DNA from: Cardiobacteriales bacterium
GTDB lineage: Bacteria; Pseudomonadota; Gammaproteobacteria; Cardiobacteriales; Wohlfahrtiimonadaceae
Assembly: GCA_030150565.1 (NCBI GenBank)
Contig: JASLFR010000002.1
Coordinates: 1-13,288 of the forward strand
Length of the DNA: 13,288 nt
Direction of reading: 5' to 3'
The notes below the pieces were generated by a model that was not told the DNA's origin, did no database searches, and worked only from the letters and a program-made list of their open reading frames with translations. The translations under genes and the position numbers were made by a program. Position 1 is the stretch's first letter, and every line of letters starts with the position of its first letter. Below are positions 1-6,280 of this stretch, one piece after another.

Positions 1-47
1 CTCTTTCCTGTCGCAATGCCCCCCGTCAGCAATACTCTATAGCGCAT
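1..47 (-). CDS. coaE: Dephospho-CoA kinase, N-terminal fragment cut by the window edge
   Basis: Only the first 15 codons and two bases of the next are present. The minus-strand ATG at 47-45 opens a frame reading MRYRVLLTGGIATGK, which ends in a Walker A P-loop of the form GGIxxGK. That placement, with the P-loop about nine residues from the start, is typical of CoaE. CoaE phosphorylates the ribose 3'-hydroxyl of dephospho-CoA with ATP, the last step of coenzyme A synthesis in the cytoplasm. The start lies 12 bases beyond the pilD stop, and pilC-pilD-coaE is a common gammaproteobacterial order, which supports the call. The usual GSGK stretch of the loop is ATGK here, a tolerated variant. Identification rests on this short motif plus the neighbours. 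Confidence 0.8.
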   Translation of the reverse strand, partial: MRYRVLLTGGIATGK

Positions 48-59
48 CCCAAATCTCAA

Positions 60-1013
60 TTAGATGGTTGGAAAGAGTGATAAAAGTTGATCTTGAAAGA
101 GAGCGAAGCTAATCCCTGCTAACGCGAGATATGGACCAAAAGGAATTGGTCTATTTCTATCCCACTTTAAAATATAGATGAGGGTAATCCCAACAATTGA
201 ACCGATAAATGTAGAGAGAACAATAATCGGCAGAAGTGCGGAAGCTCCAAACCATGCTCCTAAAAGGGCGAGCAATTTAAAATCACCATGCCCCATCCCT
301 TCACGGCCAAAGAGCACTTTATAGATAAATGCTACGCTCCAGAAAGCGAGATAGCCAAAGATCGCCCCAAAAAATGATTGCGAAAAGGTGAGCGGAAGAA
401 GCTCAAAATAGGCAAGAATCATCCCCAACCAGAGAGTAGGGAGCGTAAGCTCATCAGGGAGAATATAGTGCTCAAAATCGATAAAAGTAAGAGCGATCAA
501 AACCCACGTAAAGAGTAGAAAAGCGGCAGTTGCAACAGTAAATCCATATTGATACCCCACCCCTGCTGAGAGTAATCCCGTTAGGAGTTCAATGAGGGGA
601 TATCGCTTCGAAATCGCTGTTTGACACCCTGCACAACGCCCCTTTAAGAGAAGCCAACTAATTAAGGGAATATTCTCATAGCTCTTAATTTTATGATCAC
701 AATTGGGACAAGATGAGGGTGGCCATGCAAGATAGCGATATGTTTTTGGCTCACCTTCAATCGTGAGAGCCTTAATCACCTCTTCACTCTGATCGCCATG
801 TAGACGATCGATATATGCCATCCCTGTCGGCTTCTTCTTCTCAATCGCCTCTCTTAAAATTTCACTAATATTTTGAAACCACTGCCCCTCGATCACAATG
901 GGGAGACGATAAATCACCACATTTAGAAAACTGCCTACAAGCAGACCAAAAATTAATGCAGCCACCGCAACAAATAGCGGTGACTGCATCAGATAAAAGA
1001 GAGCGTCTATCAT
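60..1013 (-). CDS. pilD: Type IV prepilin leader peptidase / N-methyltransferase PilD
   Basis: This is an inner-membrane aspartic protease. It cuts the leader from type IV prepilins (and type II secretion pseudopilins, if present) and methylates the new N-terminal Phe. The 317-residue protein begins with a membrane segment (about residues 11-31, ending in GSFLNVV). A cytoplasmic loop carries two CxxC pairs (C102/C105 and C127/C130), followed by several membrane segments. The two catalytic aspartates are visible: D179 in FIDFEH and D244 in GMGHGDFK. I prefer the ATG at 1013, which has GGGA six bases upstream. A TTG at 1025 would add four residues and directly abut the pilC stop. The loop before the first cysteine is about 30 residues longer than in Pseudomonas PilD as I recall it. 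The gene lies between pilC and coaE and is probably co-transcribed with both. Confidence 0.95.
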   Translation of the reverse strand: MIDALFYLMQSPLFVAVAALIFGLLVGSFLNVVIYRLPIVIEGQWFQNISEILREAIEKKKPTGMAYIDRLHGDQSEEVIKALTIEGEPKTYRYLAWPPSSCPNCDHKIKSYENIPLISWLLLKGRCAGCQTAISKRYPLIELLTGLLSAGVGYQYGFTVATAAFLLFTWVLIALTFIDFEHYILPDELTLPTLWLGMILAYFELLPLTFSQSFFGAIFGYLAFWSVAFIYKVLFGREGMGHGDFKLLALLGAWFGASALLPIIVLSTFIGSIVGITLIYILKWDRNRPIPFGPYLALAGISFALFQDQLLSLFPTI

Positions 1014-1025
1014 TGATAATCCCAA

Positions 1026-2243
1026 TTAGAACATATCACCCATAGAGAAGAGCGGAAGATACATCGCTACGATGATTCCACCAATAATCACCCCTAGGAA
1101 TACAATCAAGAATGGTTCAATTAACGACATCAAAGCAGCAACTGTTCCGTCGATATCCTCTTCATACTGCTCAGCAACACCGATCAACATTCCAGAGAGG
1201 TCCCCTGATTTTTCACCCACCCCAACCATATGGACAACCATGTCAGGGAAGAGGCCCGATTGTTGCATCGCAAAGTTTAATTCTTGACCAATTGCAACAT
1301 TCTCCTTCATCTCCATAACGGCCTCTTGGAAGAGCATATTACTTGCTGATGTTGCAACGGTATTTAGTGCTGAAATCATAGGAGAACCCGCATCGTACAT
1401 CGTCGCAAGTGTTCGAGCAAAAACCGCACTATTTTGGAGCGAAATTAACTCACCAACAATAGGAATTTTTAAAGAAAACGCATGTACTCGATATCGCAGT
1501 GCCGCATTCTTCTTCACCGCTTGCTTAAAGGCCCAAATAGCCCCAAAGATAATCAGTATAAGAAAGACAAAGTTTCGACTTTGAACAAATTCAGAGATAT
1601 TTACAACAACTTGAGTGGGAGCGGGCAGTTGAGAGCCTGCAGATTCAAAAAGATCTTGGAAGACAGGTACAACTTTCCACAAAATGACTAATGTAATAAG
1701 CATCGCAATTGTAATAACAGCGATTGGATAAACAAGCGCTTTCTTAATCGCCTTTTTAATCCCTTCCGTCTTCTCTAAGAATTCTGCTAACTGAGCGAAA
1801 ACTTTCTGTAACGTACCTGATTCTTCACCCGCACGAACCAGACCACGATACATTCCGTTAAAGATATCAGGATGCTTATTCAATGCTCCTGTCAATCCTT
1901 CACCACGGTCAACATCTGTTCTAATCGTTAAAAGCAGTTCACGCATGCTCAACTTACGCATTCCTGCTGCTTGCATGCCTAATGATTCAGAAATAGGGAT
2001 ACCCGCCGCCATCATTGAGGCCATCTGCTTAGAGAAGAGCATGATGTCGATTCCGTTAACTTTCCCGCCTTTAGTAGTTTTTGCGCGCGCTCGCTCAACT
2101 TTAATGACTTGAATTCCTTGCTGGACAAGAAGTCGCCTAACTTCAGCAGGATTATGTGCACGTTGTACACCTTCAACACGCTTACCAGAACGGTCACGCC
2201 CGATCCACTTAAAGTCATACTCTCTTTTCAACTCTAAAGCCAT
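1026..2243 (-). CDS. pilC: Type IV pilus inner-membrane platform protein PilC
   Basis: This is the polytopic inner-membrane platform of the type IV pilus machine. It couples the cytoplasmic motors PilB and PilT to extraction or return of pilin subunits. The 405-residue length is normal for the family. A short N-terminal region (FKWIGRDRSGKRVEG) resembles the start of other PilC proteins. Two copies of the T2SSF domain follow, at about residues 70-195 and 275-397, each with one or more hydrophobic segments near its end. Family signatures include the FSKQMASMMAAGIPI stretch in the first domain and the related FARTLATMYDAGSPM stretch in the second. The ATG at 2243 has a weak AGAGAG ribosome site upstream. 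pilB, normally just upstream, is absent: the preceding gene is tRNA-Leu. pilD follows without an intergenic gap or with 12 bases, depending on the start chosen. Confidence 0.96.
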   Translation of the reverse strand: MALELKREYDFKWIGRDRSGKRVEGVQRAHNPAEVRRLLVQQGIQVIKVERARAKTTKGGKVNGIDIMLFSKQMASMMAAGIPISESLGMQAAGMRKLSMRELLLTIRTDVDRGEGLTGALNKHPDIFNGMYRGLVRAGEESGTLQKVFAQLAEFLEKTEGIKKAIKKALVYPIAVITIAMLITLVILWKVVPVFQDLFESAGSQLPAPTQVVVNISEFVQSRNFVFLILIIFGAIWAFKQAVKKNAALRYRVHAFSLKIPIVGELISLQNSAVFARTLATMYDAGSPMISALNTVATSASNMLFQEAVMEMKENVAIGQELNFAMQQSGLFPDMVVHMVGVGEKSGDLSGMLIGVAEQYEEDIDGTVAALMSLIEPFLIVFLGVIIGGIIVAMYLPLFSMGDMF

Positions 2244-2289
2244 ATATACAATCTCTCTATTTCTGAATTAAAAAACACAATTCACACAC

Positions 2290-2318
2290 ATAATGCAAAG
2301 CTGCACTACCCTTTGCAA
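2290..2318 (-). promoter_or_regulatory. Candidate sigma-70 promoter for pilC-pilD-coaE
   Basis: Reading the minus strand, TTGCAA (2318-2313) and CATTAT (2295-2290) each match four of six consensus bases of the -35 and -10 hexamers. They are separated by 17 bases. Transcription would start near 2283, about 40 bases before the pilC ATG. Something has to drive pilC, because a terminator closes the upstream tRNA unit. A sigma-54 site was looked for and the GG/GC spacing does not fit. Confidence 0.4.
2294..2317. repeat. Inverted repeat over the candidate pilC promoter
   Basis: TGCAAAG and CTTTGCA form perfect 7-base arms separated by 10 bases. The repeat fills the space between the candidate -35 and -10 elements and overlaps both. 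It has no T-run and lies upstream of the gene, so it looks more like a protein-binding site than a terminator. A role as operator is inference. Confidence 0.5.
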
Positions 2319-2422
2319 AATTAATAGACAAGGATAGCCGTTTTCATTCAAAGCCTCAAATAATTAATCTCAATAGATCAACTATATCAATAATTTATCT
2401 TCAGGATATAAAATTAACTGAC

Positions 2423-2458
2423 AAAAAAGCCTGAGTATTAATTAAAATACTCAGGCTT
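2423..2458 (-). terminator. Intrinsic terminator after tRNA-Leu
   Basis: A perfect 13-base stem (2458-2446 with 2439-2427) encloses a 6-base AT loop. On the minus strand it is followed by a run of six T (2428-2423, the first two of which belong to the stem). It begins 5 bases past the tRNA 3' CCA and would end the tpiA-secG-tRNA transcript. The plus-strand side has no T-run, so it acts in one direction only. Confidence 0.9.
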
Positions 2459-2463
2459 CTATA

Positions 2464-2548
2464 TGGTACCGACGCCCAGATTTGAACTGGGATGCTGTTA
2501 GGCACTACCACCTCAAGGTAGCGTGTCTACCAATTCCACCACGCCGGC
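2464..2548 (-). tRNA. leuU: tRNA-Leu, anticodon GAG
   Basis: The minus strand from 2548 gives an 85-base class II tRNA. The acceptor stem starts GCCGGCG and pairs with CGTCGGT, with G-U wobbles at the 1:72 and 5:68 positions, followed by A and an encoded CCA at 2466-2464. The anticodon stem CTACC/GGTAG holds the loop TTGAGGT, so the anticodon is GAG and reads CUC and CUU leucine codons. A long variable arm and a T-arm with GTTCAAATC are present. It starts 12 bases after secG, matching the secG-leuU order of E. coli, and an intrinsic terminator follows at once. Confidence 0.97.
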
Positions 2549-2560
2549 ATAACTGTTTGA

Positions 2561-2878
2561 TTAGAGTGTTGGGAGTGTATTGCTCTCCTGCTTTGTACTC
2601 TCTTCAATAACAGGTGTTGTCACGTTTGTGAGAACACTCTCTTCACTACTCCCTTTATAGAACATCATAATTAAGCTAGTGATAAAGAAGATCGCAACAA
2701 AGATCCGTGTTAACTTCTCAAGAAAGTTACCCTTACCAGCTGCTCCAAACACTGTTCCAGAAGCACCGCTACCAAAAGCAGCTCCTGCATCCGCACCTTT
2801 TCCTTGCTGAATAAGCACTAAGCCTACGATAGCAATACAAACTAGGATGTGAACAATGTAAAGCGCTGAACTAATCAT
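2561..2878 (-). CDS. secG: Preprotein translocase subunit SecG
   Basis: SecG is a small inner-membrane subunit of the SecYEG channel that assists SecA-driven protein export. The protein has 105 residues, close to the E. coli length of about 110. It has two membrane helices, at about residues 3-22 and 52-70, joined by the conserved cytoplasmic loop. That loop includes LIQQGKGADAGAAFGSGASG and a following TVFG. The polar C-terminal tail after residue 75 is typically variable. It lies 38 bases after tpiA with no terminator between, so it is probably co-transcribed with tpiA and the following tRNA-Leu. The upstream ribosome site is weak. Confidence 0.95.
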   Translation of the reverse strand: MISSALYIVHILVCIAIVGLVLIQQGKGADAGAAFGSGASGTVFGAAGKGNFLEKLTRIFVAIFFITSLIMMFYKGSSEESVLTNVTTPVIEESTKQESNTLPTL

Positions 2879-2916
2879 GTCGTATACTCTAATCTAATCT
2901 TTATAAAAATGGAAGC

Positions 2917-3669
2917 TTAATTTTCACTCAAAATGATTTTTGCAAAGTCATCAACCTTCAAGGAGGCTCCCCCAACCAATGCGCCATCAATCTCTTCTTC
3001 TTTAAAGAGTGCATTAGCGGTATCGCCCGTTACGCTTCCACCGTAAACAATTCTAACAAGGGGGGAAATACTACCATCATATTCGCTCAGTGTCCATCGA
3101 ATATGGTTATGCACCTCATTCGCCATCTCTGGGGTTGCAGCCTTACCTGTTCCAATAGCCCAAATCGGCTCATAAGCGATGATAGCCTCTTTAAATGCTT
3201 TAATACCAACAAGCTCTACTACGCTCTTAATTTGACGAGAAATAACGGCATTAGTCTCACCCTTTTCTCTCTCCTCTTCACTCTCCCCAACGCAGAGCAC
3301 TGGAACTAAACCTGCCTCTATCACTTTTTTGAATTTTTCTGCAACCATCTCATCACTCTCTCCGAAGAGTTCACGACGCTCTGAATGCCCAATTAAAACG
3401 TACGTTGCTCCCATATCCTTCGCCATACTGATGGAGATCTCTCCTGTATAAGCACCCTTCTCATATTGAGAGATATTTTGCACGCCAACTGAAATATTAC
3501 TCCCCTGAGTTAGCTCTACAGCTTGCCCAACATAGAGCGCAGGAGGGAAAACAACAATCTCTACAGACTTATCAAATTGCTTCTCAACAAGCCCTTTAAG
3601 AAGATTCTCATTCTCCGCTAATGAGCCATTCATCTTCCAGTTTCCTGCAACAAAACGCCTTCTACTCAT
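2917..3669 (-). CDS. tpiA: Triosephosphate isomerase
   Basis: This cytoplasmic glycolytic enzyme interconverts dihydroxyacetone phosphate and glyceraldehyde 3-phosphate. The protein is 250 residues, the standard TIM-barrel length. All catalytic residues are visible: N10 and K12 in GNWKMNG, H95 in IGHSERR and E167 in AYEPIWAIGTGK, where the last part is the flexible loop 6. The phosphate-binding YGGSV is near residues 209-213. The ATG at 3669 is preceded by GGAGG ten bases upstream. The gene diverges from mreB across 183 bases and heads the tpiA-secG-tRNA-Leu unit. I saw no convincing -35/-10 pair for it in that gap. Confidence 0.98.
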   Translation of the reverse strand: MSRRRFVAGNWKMNGSLAENENLLKGLVEKQFDKSVEIVVFPPALYVGQAVELTQGSNISVGVQNISQYEKGAYTGEISISMAKDMGATYVLIGHSERRELFGESDEMVAEKFKKVIEAGLVPVLCVGESEEEREKGETNAVISRQIKSVVELVGIKAFKEAIIAYEPIWAIGTGKAATPEMANEVHNHIRWTLSEYDGSISPLVRIVYGGSVTGDTANALFKEEEIDGALVGGASLKVDDFAKIILSEN

Positions 3670-3724
3670 AATGGTTAAACCTCCAAAAAAGTTGGATTAT
3701 TTCCGAAAAGTTCCTCTCAAAAGG

Positions 3725-3754
3725 ATAACACTATCTACCCGCTTTTGTTATAAT
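3725..3754 (+). promoter_or_regulatory. Candidate sigma-70 promoter for the mreB operon
   Basis: A perfect TATAAT -10 box sits at 3749-3754. ATAACA at 3725-3730 matches four of six -35 positions at an 18-base spacing. Transcription would start near 3761 and leave a leader of about 90 bases before mreB. The TTATAA core reads similarly on both strands, so a tpiA promoter could overlap it, but no good minus-strand -35 is seen. Confidence 0.5.
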
Positions 3755-3822
3755 TGCGCATTCTTCAGCTTTGAGCACTCAATTACTTATCGGCTCTTGC
3801 TGATTCTATATTTGATCACCAT

Positions 3823-3832
3823 CTGTTAACAG
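3823..3832. repeat. Perfect palindrome in the mreB leader
   Basis: CTGTTAACAG is a perfect 10-base palindrome ending 20 bases before the mreB ATG, just upstream of its AAGAAAGAG ribosome site. It could be a regulator half-site or chance; nothing in the sequence decides. Confidence 0.3.
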
Positions 3833-3852
3833 GGTAAGAAAGAGTCCTAATT

Positions 3853-4914
3853 ATGTCTATCAAACCTAAACGTCTAAAGTCGTTCCTCACACGTTCACGC
3901 GATCTCTCTATTGATCTTGGTACAGCGAACACCCTTATCTATGTAAAAGGGAAAGGAATTGCGCTTGATGAACCCTCCGTTATTGCTATTGAGCGTGATC
4001 GTTCAGGGCGGGCTCGCGTCGCCGCTGTTGGTAAAGAGGCGAAACAGATGTTAGGGCGCACCCCTGATCGTTTAGAGACCACTCGCCCACTTAAAGATGG
4101 TGTCATTGATGATCTTGTAAAGACACAGGAGATGCTGAAACGCTTTACTGAAAAGGTTCTCCCTCGCAATCTTATCTTAGGGCGCCCCAATCCTCGCGTT
4201 GTTGTTTGTGTCCCTTCTGGGGCGACTGTTATTGAGCGCAATGCAATTAAAGAGGCTGCTCACAACGCTGGAGCGATTGAAGCAAAACTGATTCCTGAAC
4301 CGATGGCAGCAGCACTTGGTGCAGGAATCCCTGTTCATGAAGCGAATGGCTCCATGGTGCTCGATATCGGGGGTGGGACTGCAGAAGTGGCAGTGATCTC
4401 TCTTTCAGGAATTGTCTATGCAAACTCCATCCGTATTGGTGGAGATACTTTTGATGAGGCGATCATCAGCTATGTGCGTCGCAACTACGGCATGCTAATT
4501 GGTGAGCCGACTGCTGAGCGCATCAAACACGAAATAGGGCTTGCGTATCCTACTGATGAAGTGCTCGAGACCCAAGTGCGAGGCCGTAGCCAGAGTGAAG
4601 GGGTTCCCCGCAGTTTTACACTCAACTCTAACGAGATTCTCGAAGCACTTCGTGAACCTCTTCAAGGAATTGTTGAAGCTGTTCGGTTAGCACTTGAAAC
4701 AACGCCACCAGAACTCGCTGCCGATATCTCAGAGCGGGGCATTGTGATTACGGGTGGTGGAGCGCTTCTTCGTAATATCGACAAGCTAATACAAGAAGAG
4801 ATCGGGTTAGAGGCGATTATTGCTGATGATCCTTTAACATGTGTTGTTCGTGGCGGTGGAAAAGCGCTCGAACTAGAGGGGCTCTACGGTATCAATGCAT
4901 TTGGGTTAGAGTAG
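3853..4914 (+). CDS. mreB: Rod shape-determining actin homologue MreB
   Basis: MreB is an ATP-binding actin-like protein. Its membrane-bound filaments orient the lateral wall synthesis complex (MreC, MreD, RodZ, RodA, PBP2). The protein has 353 residues against 347 in E. coli, with a few extra basic residues at the N-terminus. Nucleotide-site motifs are clear: phosphate-1 in LSIDLGTANTLIYVKGKG, phosphate-2 in MVLDIGGGT (D171-T176), and the adenosine motif TGGGALL near the C-terminus. The family stretch IPEPMAAALGAG is also present. The residue after DIGGGT is Ala177, where I recall Thr or Ser in most MreB proteins. The ATG at 3853 follows AAGAAAGAG. It opens the eight-gene wall-growth cluster and is 38 bases from mreC. 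Confidence 0.98.
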   Translation: MSIKPKRLKSFLTRSRDLSIDLGTANTLIYVKGKGIALDEPSVIAIERDRSGRARVAAVGKEAKQMLGRTPDRLETTRPLKDGVIDDLVKTQEMLKRFTEKVLPRNLILGRPNPRVVVCVPSGATVIERNAIKEAAHNAGAIEAKLIPEPMAAALGAGIPVHEANGSMVLDIGGGTAEVAVISLSGIVYANSIRIGGDTFDEAIISYVRRNYGMLIGEPTAERIKHEIGLAYPTDEVLETQVRGRSQSEGVPRSFTLNSNEILEALREPLQGIVEAVRLALETTPPELAADISERGIVITGGGALLRNIDKLIQEEIGLEAIIADDPLTCVVRGGGKALELEGLYGINAFGLE

Positions 4915-4917
4915 ATC

Positions 4918-4943
4918 TCTACCCATTTCAATTGTTAGGTAGA
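4918..4943 (+). other. Possible hairpin between mreB and mreC
   Basis: TCTACC (4918-4923) and GGTAGA (4938-4943) are complementary 6-base arms around a 14-base loop. The right arm contains the only AGGT-like ribosome site before the mreC start, so folding could hide it. There is no downstream T-run, so it is not an intrinsic terminator. The stem is short and the role is inferred. Confidence 0.3.
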
Positions 4944-4952
4944 AATTAATAG

Positions 4953-5801
4953 ATGGCACGCGCCCATTTAACGAAAAATCAGAGCTGGACAAAATCGAAG
5001 ACGCTACTGCTCTCCATTTTCTCGCTCGCTTTGATGACGATCGACCACCGCACTGATTGGCTAGTCCCTCTAAAATCGTCCGGTGGTGCGATGCTCTACC
5101 CGCTTCAAAAGAGCGCTGAGCTCCCCTACAACCTCTACGAATCTTTCAATCTCTGGATTAAAGATCGAAATGAGCTTACAAATGAGCTAGATACGCTTCG
5201 CAAACGAAATCTCTACCTTGCCTATGAGACACAGAAGATGGCCTCATTAACCGCAGAGAATAATCGTTTACGACTCCTTCTTAAATCATCAGTCCGAATC
5301 AATGAGCCAACCCTCATCACAAAACTGATTAATATTAGCTCTGATCCCTATCGCCATATTATTACCCTCAATCAAGGGGAGAAAGAGGGGATCAAACCCC
5401 ATCAAGCGATTCTCAATAATGATGGGATTATTGGGCAAATTATAGAGGTGAACCCCTTTAGTAGTCGTGCCATCTTAATTACAGACCCCCACCACTCCCT
5501 CCCCGTTGAGGTGAATCGGAATGGGATTCGTGGAATTGCGATGGGAAATGGAAAGATGACACAACTCGAAATTAAAAATATCGCCATTGAAGATGACGTT
5601 AGAGTTGGGGATCTTCTCATCACTTCAGGTTTAGGGGGGCGATTTCCAGATGGCTACCCTGTCGCCACTATCACCTCAATCGAAGTAGATTCAACAGGTT
5701 ACTTTGCAAAAATTGAGGCGACTCCCACTACAAATCTAGATCGTATTCGAGAAGTATTGGTTATTCTTAACGATCCTGAGACTGCGGAGAATCGTCTATG
5801 A
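4953..5801 (+). CDS. mreC: Rod shape-determining protein MreC
   Basis: MreC is a bitopic inner-membrane protein. Its periplasmic part binds and activates PBP2 and links it to MreB and MreD. The protein has 282 residues, shorter than E. coli MreC (about 367) but within the family range. It has a basic cytoplasmic start, a membrane helix at about residues 16-36, a coiled coil at about residues 70-111, and then the C-terminal beta domain. The beta domain shows the family pattern: LNQGEKEGI, then GIIGQIIEV, then LITDPHHSLPVEV, and finally GDLLITSGLGGRFPDGYPV. Its TGA stop overlaps the mreD ATG (ATGA). The ribosome site is weak and may lie in a hairpin. Confidence 0.95.
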   Translation: MARAHLTKNQSWTKSKTLLLSIFSLALMTIDHRTDWLVPLKSSGGAMLYPLQKSAELPYNLYESFNLWIKDRNELTNELDTLRKRNLYLAYETQKMASLTAENNRLRLLLKSSVRINEPTLITKLINISSDPYRHIITLNQGEKEGIKPHQAILNNDGIIGQIIEVNPFSSRAILITDPHHSLPVEVNRNGIRGIAMGNGKMTQLEIKNIAIEDDVRVGDLLITSGLGGRFPDGYPVATITSIEVDSTGYFAKIEATPTTNLDRIREVLVILNDPETAENRL

Positions 5802-6280
5802 AGCGGCCGATCGTTATTCTACTCACCCTTATTCTCGGCTTAATGCTCGATCTCTTCCCCCTATCAGGGGCACTCAATGCATTACGCCCTAACTGGACTT
5901 TAATGATTGTGATGTTTTGGGGATTCTATAGCGAAGAGCGCTTCAGCGTAGGTCTTGCTTGGGGATGCGGCATCTTAATGGATCTTGCGCAAGGCTCGCT
6001 AATCGGAATGCACGCTCTTATCTTCACCTTAGCGATCTACCTAATGAAGAAGCATCTTCTCTGGATTCGCTCATTAACACTCGCTGAACAGACTATTCTT
6101 ACGATTATTATCTTCACTCTTCAGAGTCTACTAACCATTTGGGGAAATGGGATTTTAGGTATCCCCTCCCCCTCTCTCCTCACTTGGTTTGGCCCTATTA
6201 TCAGCTCAACTCTCCTCTGGCCCCTTGTGAGCAATCTGCTTGAGGAGCTCGCTTTTATCCTTAATCTTGATAGACGATGA
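5798..6280 (+). CDS. mreD: Rod shape-determining protein MreD
   Basis: MreD is a small polytopic inner-membrane protein of the elongasome that works with MreC; its biochemical role is not settled. The protein has 160 residues (E. coli 162), mostly hydrophobic, with about five or six membrane segments. The LGLMLDLFPLSGALNALRPNW-like start and the GILMDLAQGSLIGMHAL stretch with its conserved Asp and Gly are typical of MreD. The start overlaps the mreC stop and has GGAGA seven bases upstream. Its own stop overlaps the mrdA start as ATGA, so the three genes are probably translationally coupled. Sequence conservation in this family is low, so length, topology and position carry much of the call. 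Confidence 0.93.
   Translation: MKRPIVILLTLILGLMLDLFPLSGALNALRPNWTLMIVMFWGFYSEERFSVGLAWGCGILMDLAQGSLIGMHALIFTLAIYLMKKHLLWIRSLTLAEQTILTIIIFTLQSLLTIWGNGILGIPSPSLLTWFGPIISSTLLWPLVSNLLEELAFILNLDRR

Noticed and set aside
35..48. CTCTATAGCGCATC occurs here and again at 8371-8384.
   Set aside because: A single shared 14-mer in 13 kb is within chance expectation. The second copy encodes the conserved LYSAS stretch of RodA.
232..241. AAGTGCGGA resembles the Pasteurellaceae uptake word AAGTGCGGT.
   Set aside because: There is one imperfect copy only, inside pilD, and no exact copy was noticed elsewhere in the window.
2293..2317. Possible sigma-54 promoter before pilC, as for many pilus genes.
   Set aside because: No GG-N10-GC pair with the required spacing exists in this stretch.
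3939..4241. 100-codon open frame antisense to mreB.
   Set aside because: It lies entirely inside a highly conserved gene, has no recognisable domain, and follows from mreB codon use. The other overlapping open frames in pilC, mrdA, mltB, rlpA and dacA were dismissed for the same reason.
5632..5641. Six-base G run in mreC (and a C run near 7732 in mrdA) as possible phase-variable tracts.
   Set aside because: Six bases is short for slippage control, and both genes are intact and expected to be essential or nearly so.
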